From Paracoccus sp. R12_2 (GTDB taxonomy: Bacteria > Pseudomonadota > Alphaproteobacteria > Rhodobacterales > Rhodobacteraceae): 50,106 nucleotides of DNA. Where the stretch lies: assembly GCF_017744015.1 (NCBI RefSeq), contig NZ_JAGHRA010000021.1, positions 1 through 50,106 of the forward strand, in the 5' to 3' direction. Within the stretch, counting starts at the first letter, position 1; every line of letters begins with the position of its first letter. Position numbers and translations under genes: made by a program. Of the stretch, positions 44,283 through 50,106 are shown one piece after another. The notes below the pieces were generated by a model. It was not told the DNA's origin and made no database searches. It saw only the letters and a program-made list of their open reading frames with translations.

Positions 44283-45290
44283 ATGACAGGAATCGCCGTC
44301 ATTGGCATCGGCCGCATTGGCCGCATGCATGCCGAGAACATCGTCGCCCATCCACGCGCCAGACTGGCGGGTGTCTATGACATCCACGCGGCCGCCGCCG
44401 CCGAAGTGGCGGCAAGCCTAAGCGTGCCGCAGTTCGATTCGGTCGAGACCTTGCTGGCATCGCGCGAGGTGGACGCGGTGCTTATCGCCAGTTCGACCGC
44501 CACTCATGCTGACCTGATCGAACAAGCGGTCGCGGCGGGTAAGGCCATCCTGTGCGAAAAGCCTATCGACCTGTCGCTTGACCGGGTGAACGCCTGCGCC
44601 GCGAAGATCGAGGGCGCCAGGTTGCCGGTCATGTTGGGCTTCGTGCGCCGCTTTGACAGCGGTCATGCCGGGGTGCGGCGGGCCATCAAATCGGGCCGGA
44701 TCGGCGAATTGCACCAAGTGACCATCATTTCGCGCGATCCAGGCATGGCGCCTGATGCCTATATTCAGGCTTCGGGCGGCATCTTCCGCGACATGACCAT
44801 CCACGATTTCGACATGGCCCGCTTTATCTTGGACGAGGAGGTGACCGAGGTCGCCGCTACGGGCTCGCGCTTGGTCGATACTGCGCTGATGGAGCGCTAC
44901 GATGACTACGATACCGTGACGGTGGTATTGAAGACCGCCACCAGCAAGCAGGCGCTGATCACAAACTCGCGCCGTGCCGTCTATGGCTATGACCAACGCG
45001 TCGAGGCCTTCGGAAGCGAGGGCATGGCTATCTCCGAAAATCGGACGTTGGATCAGGTCCGGCTTTACGGCGCGGAATTCACCGACCGCGCCGCGCCGCT
45101 GAAGAATTTCTTCATCGACCGCTACGCCGACGCCTTCGCCGCCGAAATCGGTGCCTTCGTCGACGCCATCGAGCAAGGCAAGCCGGTGCCAGTCGGGTTC
45201 GAGGACGGTAGGCAGGCGCTGATTTTGGCGGAGGCCGCAATCCGTTCCGCCGCTGCAGGCCGCACCATCAAAACTTCGGAGATCGGTTGA
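44283..45290 (+). CDS. iolG: Inositol 2-dehydrogenase (Gfo/Idh/MocA family)
   Basis: 335 residues from ATG 44283, with GGGAGGAG just upstream. NAD motif GIGRIGRMHAENI, K93 in CEKPID, and the IolG signature D170...H174 (RDMTIHDFDMARF). It oxidises myo-inositol (or another isomer) at C2 to 2-keto-inositol, feeding iolE and iolD on the opposite strand. The stop overlaps the next start as TGATG. Confidence 0.93.
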   Translation: MTGIAVIGIGRIGRMHAENIVAHPRARLAGVYDIHAAAAAEVAASLSVPQFDSVETLLASREVDAVLIASSTATHADLIEQAVAAGKAILCEKPIDLSLDRVNACAAKIEGARLPVMLGFVRRFDSGHAGVRRAIKSGRIGELHQVTIISRDPGMAPDAYIQASGGIFRDMTIHDFDMARFILDEEVTEVAATGSRLVDTALMERYDDYDTVTVVLKTATSKQALITNSRRAVYGYDQRVEAFGSEGMAISENRTLDQVRLYGAEFTDRAAPLKNFFIDRYADAFAAEIGAFVDAIEQGKPVPVGFEDGRQALILAEAAIRSAAAGRTIKTSEIG

Positions 45291-46720
45291 TGTATTCGCA
45301 ATTCGGACTTTTCATCGACGGCAGTTGGAGCCGTAGCACCGCCGCCGCAGAGGTGATATCCCCGGTCACCGAAAAGTTGCTTGGGCAGGTGGCCCTGGCC
45401 ACCCCCGAGGATACGAAAGCTGCGCTGGACGCGGCCGCTCGCGCCCTGCCTAAACTGCGTGCGATGGGCGGATTCGCCCGCGCTGACGCGCTGCACAGGG
45501 CCGCCGACGAGATGATTCGCCGCACCGATGAGGCCGCGCGGATGATCGTCTCCGAAACCGGTAAGCCTATTGCGCAGGCCGACCGGGAATGGACCTTGGC
45601 CTGCGACCAGTTTCGCTGGTTCGCCGAGGAGGCTCGTCGCATATATGGCCGCATTGTCGAGAGCCGCGTGCCGGGTGGCCGGTTCGAGGTAACGCGCGAA
45701 CCGGTGGGCATCGTGGGCGCATTCACCGCCTGGAACTTTCCCGCCGCCCTGCCCGCCCGCAAGTTGGCCCCGGCGCTGGCCGCTGGCTGTCCGGTGGTGC
45801 TGCGCCCATCCTCGCAGACACCGGGCGTGGCGATGGTGATGGTCGACTGCCTGCGCGCAGCGGGTATGCCCGACGGCGCGGTCAATCTAGTGGTCGGCTC
45901 AACCGCGGACACCTATGGGCCGATCATGGCCGATACTCGGGTGCGCAAGGTCAGCCTGACTGGCTCAACCCGCGTCGGCCAGCAGATGATTCGCGACGCC
46001 GCCGATACGGTCAAGAAGGTCAGCATGGAACTGGGTGGCAACGCACCCGTGATCGTCTACGATGACTCCGACCTGGAAGGCACGTTGGACCTGATCGTGC
46101 CGACCAAGTTCGCCAATTGCGGCCAAGTCTGCGTGACGCCCGACCGGATTTTCGTCCATGACAGCCTGCATGACGCCTTCGTCGAGGGCTTCGTTTCGCG
46201 CGCGGCAAAGATCAAGTTGGGCGACGGGCTAGACATGGAAACCGGCATGGGACCGCTCATCAATGGCGGCAGACTGGCCGAGATTGAATCCATCGTCGCG
46301 GACGCCATCCGCAGCGGCGCGACGCTCGCCCATGGTGGCAGGCGCCCGGCGCATCTCGACGGCGGCTTCTTCTTCGAACCGACGGTGCTGACCGATGTGA
46401 CCGACGACATGAGGGTGTTTGCCGAAGAAAACTTCGGCCCCATCGCCGCCATCACCCGCTTTTCGAAGGAAGAAGAGGTGCTGGCACGCGCCAATGCATC
46501 CGACATGGGCCTCTCAGCCTATGCCTTCACCCGGTCGCCCGACAGAGCGCGGCGGACGGTGGCGGCGCTGAAGGCGGGCATGGTCGGCATCAACAGCTTT
46601 GCGCTTGCCTCGTCGGAGGCACCTTTCGGCGGCACCAACCATTCCGGCATGGGCCGGGAAGGTGGCATCGAGGGAATCGAGGACTACCTCGACACCAAGC
46701 TTGCGCAGATCGTGTTCTAG
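45290..46720 (+). CDS. NAD(P)-dependent aldehyde dehydrogenase, succinate-semialdehyde type
   Basis: 476 residues. N149 (TAWNF), E247 (MELGG) and catalytic C281 (NCGQVC) are in place, and the tail SGMGREGGIEGIEDYLDTK is typical of the succinate-semialdehyde/glycolaldehyde dehydrogenase group. The classical inositol pathway uses a CoA-acylating IolA, whose signature is absent here, so this enzyme likely oxidises a different aldehyde, perhaps one released by the next gene's aldolase. Its ATG overlaps the iolG stop. Confidence 0.9.
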   Translation: MYSQFGLFIDGSWSRSTAAAEVISPVTEKLLGQVALATPEDTKAALDAAARALPKLRAMGGFARADALHRAADEMIRRTDEAARMIVSETGKPIAQADREWTLACDQFRWFAEEARRIYGRIVESRVPGGRFEVTREPVGIVGAFTAWNFPAALPARKLAPALAAGCPVVLRPSSQTPGVAMVMVDCLRAAGMPDGAVNLVVGSTADTYGPIMADTRVRKVSLTGSTRVGQQMIRDAADTVKKVSMELGGNAPVIVYDDSDLEGTLDLIVPTKFANCGQVCVTPDRIFVHDSLHDAFVEGFVSRAAKIKLGDGLDMETGMGPLINGGRLAEIESIVADAIRSGATLAHGGRRPAHLDGGFFFEPTVLTDVTDDMRVFAEENFGPIAAITRFSKEEEVLARANASDMGLSAYAFTRSPDRARRTVAALKAGMVGINSFALASSEAPFGGTNHSGMGREGGIEGIEDYLDTKLAQIVF

Positions 46721-46733
46721 GGGAGGAATCGCG

Positions 46734-47540
46734 ATGTTCATCAACAAGTTAAAACAACACTGGGCCGACGACCGCCCCGCCATCAATGGTTGGTTGTCCA
46801 TTGGCAATCCTCTGACTGCCGAGATCATGGCGGCACAAGGCTATGATAGCATCACTATCGACGCTCAGCACGGAGCGCTGGACTACAGCGCGATGCTGCC
46901 CATGTTGCAAGCGATGCGTGCCTCGGGCGTGACGCCCATGGTCCGCGTGCCATGGCGCGAGCCGGGCGCGATCATGAAGGCGCTAGATGCAGGCGCGCAA
47001 GGCATCATCTGCCCGATGGTCAACTCGGCCGACGAGGCGGCGGAGTTCGTCAGCTACATGCGCTATCCACCGCAGGGCCAACGTAGTTTCGGGCCTACCC
47101 GCGCCACCTTCGCATATGGCGGCTATGGCGTGGCGGCAAACGAGCAGCTGCTTGCGCTGGCCATGGTCGAGACTCAGCAGGGCATGGACAATCTTGAGGC
47201 CATCGCAGCAACGCCCGGTCTCGACGGCCTCTATGTTGGTCCCGCAGACCTGACACTTGGCACACAGGAAGGTCGTCTGCCCCCCGCCTTTGACCGCGAA
47301 GAGCCCGAGATGATCGCGCTGCTTCAGCAAATCAAGGATGCCTGCAAGACGAACGGCATTCGTGCCTGTCTTCACTGCGGCTCTCCGGAGTATGCCGCGA
47401 AGGCTATTGGTTGGGGGTTCGACCTGACCACGGTCGGCGGCGATACCCGCCTATTGGCCGGCGCGGCCAGTGCCACGGTTGCGACTTGGCGCAACCTGAC
47501 CGGTTCCGCCCCCGCCTCCGCAACGAAAGGAGCCTATTGA
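46734..47540 (+). CDS. HpcH/HpaI-family class II aldolase
   Basis: 268 residues from ATG 46734, after GGGGAGGA. Family residues: H46 (DAQHG), R71 (MVRVPW), metal ligands E146 (AMVETQQG) and D172 (VGPADL). These Mg/Co-dependent pyruvate aldolases split 2-keto-3-deoxy acids or 4-hydroxy-2-oxo acids into pyruvate and an aldehyde. Adjacent aldehyde and hydroxyacid dehydrogenases could process the aldehyde. The longer upstream reading is a shadow of the aldehyde dehydrogenase gene. Confidence 0.9.
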   Translation: MFINKLKQHWADDRPAINGWLSIGNPLTAEIMAAQGYDSITIDAQHGALDYSAMLPMLQAMRASGVTPMVRVPWREPGAIMKALDAGAQGIICPMVNSADEAAEFVSYMRYPPQGQRSFGPTRATFAYGGYGVAANEQLLALAMVETQQGMDNLEAIAATPGLDGLYVGPADLTLGTQEGRLPPAFDREEPEMIALLQQIKDACKTNGIRACLHCGSPEYAAKAIGWGFDLTTVGGDTRLLAGAASATVATWRNLTGSAPASATKGAY

Positions 47541-48508
47541 TGCCGCATCTTCTTGTTGCTGGAAAACTTCATCCTGCGGGAGAAGCGTTGCTGCGTGAAC
47601 TCCCCGCCCGCGGTATAACCGTGGATTATGTCGAGGAAATCTCGGAACCTTCCTACGCGCCGCTGATAAAAAAGGCCGATGCGCTGGTGATCCGCACCCA
47701 GCCGCTGTCTGCTGCCACAGTGGCGCTCGCCGAGAAGCTAAAGGTCGTCTCGCGACATGGCGTTGGATACGATGCGGTCGATCTCGACGCGCTGAACGAG
47801 CGCGGCATTGCTCTGTCCATCGTCGGCGACGTAAACTCGATCTCGGTTGCCGAGCATGCGATGATGCAATTACTGGCCGGCGCCAAGCGGGTGTTGCTGG
47901 CTGACCGCGCGGTGCGAGAGCCCGGCCGATGGGGCTGGCGCAACCGGCTGGAACAGCAGGAAATCTCAAGTAAAAAGCTACTAATCATTGGCTATGGCCG
48001 CACCGGACAACGCCTTGCCCGCATGGCCGCGGGGTTTGAGATGACGATTCGTGCCCATGACCCCTATCTTTCGCGCAAGGGTTGGCCGGAAGGCCCAGTC
48101 GCCGAAGTCGCCGATCTGGACGAGGGTTTGCCTTGGGCCGATTGCATCTCGATTCATGTGCCCAGAGCCGACAGGCCGGTGCTAGGGGCAAGGGAGATCG
48201 CACTAATGAAGCCGGGAGTAGTTCTAGCAAATACGGCGCGCGGCGGCGTGGTGGACGAAGTGGCGCTTGCCGAGGCGCTTGCCTCGTGCCAAGTCGGTGC
48301 CGCAGGCGTCGATGTGTTCGACGAAGAGCCACCCGAGAGTTCGCCCTTGTTCGGCCAGCCGACTGCAGTTCTGTCTCCCCACATTGCCGGACTGACCGCC
48401 GAATGTGGAGAACGTATGGCCATCGCATCCATACAGAACGCACTCGACTATCTGAACGGCACGGTTGATCCAGGCCTCATCGTCAATCCCACATTCGCCT
48501 ATGTTTGA
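47540..48508 (+). CDS. D-isomer-specific 2-hydroxyacid dehydrogenase
   Basis: 322 residues from ATG 47540 (TGATG overlap with the aldolase stop). NAD motif G151-x-G153-x2-G156 (GYGRTGQRLA), catalytic R234 (NTARGG), E263 and H281 (SPHIAG) as in phosphoglycerate and glyoxylate reductase relatives, without the ACT domain. It reduces or oxidises a 2-keto/2-hydroxy acid, plausibly a product of the adjacent aldolase. Last gene of the compact iolG operon; a 242-base gap with no gene follows. Confidence 0.9.
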   Translation: MPHLLVAGKLHPAGEALLRELPARGITVDYVEEISEPSYAPLIKKADALVIRTQPLSAATVALAEKLKVVSRHGVGYDAVDLDALNERGIALSIVGDVNSISVAEHAMMQLLAGAKRVLLADRAVREPGRWGWRNRLEQQEISSKKLLIIGYGRTGQRLARMAAGFEMTIRAHDPYLSRKGWPEGPVAEVADLDEGLPWADCISIHVPRADRPVLGAREIALMKPGVVLANTARGGVVDEVALAEALASCQVGAAGVDVFDEEPPESSPLFGQPTAVLSPHIAGLTAECGERMAIASIQNALDYLNGTVDPGLIVNPTFAYV

Positions 48509-48750
48509 GAAACTGCGTTACCGGTTCAGCATTTTCTGTGAGCAAGTCCGACAGGCAACGCTTCTTTGTTACGGTGGTGGAGCAATTCTGACGGACTTGG
48601 CACAACGCCTTGAGCAGGATCTGCCGGAGCCTCGAGATGGTTATCGACCGCGGCCTGCGCACCCTCAAGTTGAATTCTCCTCAATCGGCTCACGTGTCCG
48701 CGATTTAGATGGCACTTAAGCCCACCTCAGGTTCAAAACGGATAAAATTC

Positions 48751-49875
48751 ATGTCTGACAAACCCCTCATTCGCATCGGTCTGATCGGCACCGGTTTCAT
48801 GGGAAAGGCCCATGTTTTCGGCTTCGCCAGCGCCCAAAAGGTCTTCGACCTGCCATATCGTCTGGAACTGCATACCGTCGCCGATGTGAACACTGAAGCC
48901 GCCGCCCGCGCGGCCGCCGATTTCGGCTTTGGTCACGCCACTGCCGATTGGCGCACAATGATCGAAAACCCTGACATTGACGTGATTGATATCACCGCCC
49001 CAAACTCGCTGCACAAGGAGATGGCGTTGTCCGCGATTGCAGCTGGCAAACACGTCTACTGCGAAAAGCCGTTGGCTCCGCTTACTTCGGATGCGCGTCA
49101 GATGGCGGACGCAGCAACCGCCAAGGGAGTTAAGACTCAAGTCGGTTTCAACTATCTCTGTAACCCCATGCTGCGGCTTGCGCGTGAGATGATCGGGGCG
49201 GGCGAACTGGGAGAAATCCGTGGCTATCGCGGGCTGCATGCCGAGGATTATATGACCAATCTCGACGATCCCTGGAGTTTCCGGCATGATCCGTCGGGTG
49301 GTGGAGCGTTGGCCGATATCGGCAGCCACGCGTTGGCCACGGCTGAATTCCTGCTCGGCCCGATCGCTGAGGTGATGGGTGATTGTATCACGATGATCAA
49401 TCAGCGCCCTGATGGAAAGGGGGGCATGCGTGCCGTGACCGTGGACGATGTGGGCCGCGCATTTCTGCGCTTCGCGAATGGGGCGCAAGGCTCTATCGAG
49501 GGAAACTGGATTGCTACCGGTCGGAAAATGCAGCATGACTTTGAGGTCTATGGCACGAAGGGCGCGTTGGCCTTCAGCCAGGAGCGCTTCAACGAGTTGC
49601 ACTTCTATTCGACCGCAGACGCGCCCGGTCGGCGCGGCTTCCGCCGCCTTGAAGCGAGCCCCGACCATCCACCCTATGGTCGCTTTTGCGTGGCCCCCGG
49701 CCATCAGATCGGCTTCAATGACCTGAAGGCAATCGAGATCGAGGGCTATCTGCGTGCCATTGCGGGCGAGATCCCCGAGCCTTTCGGCTTTGCGGCCGGT
49801 CTGCGTATCCAGCGGTTGGTCGAGACAATCCAGCGCTCTTCCGCCGCGCGGCAGTGGATGGCTATAACAGCCTGA
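48751..49875 (+). CDS. Gfo/Idh/MocA-family oxidoreductase (third type)
   Basis: 374 residues from ATG 48751 ([10 protein letters not shown]); a longer in-frame start at 48709 lies in unconserved sequence. Cofactor loop [17 protein letters not shown], and the [12 protein letters not shown] segment with D and H. It differs from copies 1 and 2 and from iolG in sequence, and resembles myo-inositol 2-dehydrogenase-like or sugar dehydrogenases with an extended C-terminus. It may take a different inositol isomer. It is separated from the hydroxyacid dehydrogenase by 242 bases, so it could have its own promoter. Confidence 0.88.
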   Translation: MSDKPLIRIGLIGTGFMGKAHVFGFASAQKVFDLPYRLELHTVADVNTEAAARAAADFGFGHATADWRTMIENPDIDVIDITAPNSLHKEMALSAIAAGKHVYCEKPLAPLTSDARQMADAATAKGVKTQVGFNYLCNPMLRLAREMIGAGELGEIRGYRGLHAEDYMTNLDDPWSFRHDPSGGGALADIGSHALATAEFLLGPIAEVMGDCITMINQRPDGKGGMRAVTVDDVGRAFLRFANGAQGSIEGNWIATGRKMQHDFEVYGTKGALAFSQERFNELHFYSTADAPGRRGFRRLEASPDHPPYGRFCVAPGHQIGFNDLKAIEIEGYLRAIAGEIPEPFGFAAGLRIQRLVETIQRSSAARQWMAITA

Positions 49876-49939
49876 GAGGAGACATCCGTCTACCTGCTGT
49901 GGCACAAGGATGGGGCCGACATCGCGTCTATCCGTGTTA

Positions 49940-49958
49940 GCTCGGCTGTTCGCCGAGC
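49940..49958 (+). terminator. Short hairpin before pyruvate carboxylase
   Basis: GCTCGGC (49940-49946) and GCCGAGC (49952-49958) form a perfect 7-bp stem around TGTTC, 81 bases after the Gfo gene stop. No U-run follows, so termination is weak or regulatory. Confidence 0.4.
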
Positions 49959-49981
49959 ACCGACCTTCGAGAGAAATAGGC

Positions 49982-50106
49982 ATGTTTCAGAAAATCCTTG
50001 TGGCGAACCGTGGCGAGATTGCCATTCGGGTCATGCGGGCGGCGAACGAGCTGGGCAAGCGCACGGTCGCGGTCTTTGCCGAGGAGGACAAGCTGGGCCT
50101 GCACCG
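49982..50106 (+). CDS. pyc: Pyruvate carboxylase, N-terminal start (partial)
   Basis: 41 residues run to the window edge. The opening [19 protein letters not shown] followed by [21 protein letters not shown] is the start of the biotin carboxylase domain, and the [25 protein letters not shown] wording is that of full-length pyruvate carboxylase rather than acetyl- or propionyl-CoA carboxylase subunits. It makes oxaloacetate from pyruvate, the anaplerotic step. The assignment to pyruvate carboxylase rests on only this fragment. Confidence 0.75.
   Translation, partial: MFQKILVANRGEIAIRVMRAANELGKRTVAVFAEEDKLGLH

Noticed and set aside
49940..49958. Riboswitch or attenuator ahead of pyruvate carboxylase
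   Set aside because: Only one 7-bp hairpin is visible, with no conserved riboswitch core and no poly-T.

Overview
The window looks like a chromosomal segment of a high-GC alphaproteobacterium, most likely a Rhodobacteraceae member close to Paracoccus. The evidence is tightly packed operons with ATGA/GTGA/TGATG stop-start overlaps, GTG and TTG starts, a Rhodobacteraceae-type mix of sugar and cyclitol ABC transporters with Gfo/Idh/MocA oxidoreductases, and the ends of two housekeeping genes (phosphate acetyltransferase at the left edge, pyruvate carboxylase at the right). This placement is inference from protein content and composition; no rRNA or tRNA gene was seen.

Left part (1-14.2 kb). A two-component system (134-2234, minus) is divergent from a glucose/mannose-type ABC transporter operon gtsABC plus ATPase (2423-6562, plus), an arrangement that recalls GtrS/GltR beside gtsABCD in Pseudomonas. 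A tandem 10-bp repeat lies between them. Converging on it is a seven-gene minus-strand operon (6606-14206): CDP-alcohol phosphatidyltransferase, membrane sulfatase-fold protein, UPF0104/LPG-synthase-like membrane protein, an NMT1/THI5-type ABC importer whose two permease halves are fused, and a GT4 glycosyltransferase. I recognise the parts but not the pathway.

Middle (14.3-27.7 kb). Cytochrome b561 and a ChaC-like gamma-glutamylcyclotransferase are followed by a ribose-type ABC importer co-transcribed with a Gfo/Idh/MocA oxidoreductase and a TIM-barrel epimerase/lyase, controlled by a divergent LacI regulator with a perfect palindromic operator. Next come a four-gene Mla/MCE lipid-transport operon, a WGR-domain protein and a DUF2218-siderophore-interacting flavoreductase.

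Island (about 27.7-36.1 kb). Base composition drops clearly, and the segment holds short repeats resembling a transposon end, an orphan Lon-type AAA+ ATPase, long gene-free stretches, a DUF1413 small protein, and a two-gene nuclease-helicase operon (30544-34696, minus) that looks like a Hachiman-type (HamA-HamB) anti-phage defence system. A broken VOC/glyoxalase gene and unassigned debris mark the right side.

Right part (36.1-50.1 kb). An MFS exporter and a divergent Lrp/AsnC regulator share a 15-bp palindrome. Two divergent operons for inositol or related cyclitol catabolism follow: iolD-iolE-SDR-epimerase-Gfo on the minus strand, and iolG-aldehyde dehydrogenase-HpcH/HpaI aldolase-hydroxyacid dehydrogenase, then another Gfo gene, on the plus strand. 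The epimerase-Gfo pair is a second copy of the pair in the ribose-type importer operon. iolB, iolC, iolJ and a methylmalonate-semialdehyde dehydrogenase are not in view, so the lower pathway is either elsewhere or different from the classical one.
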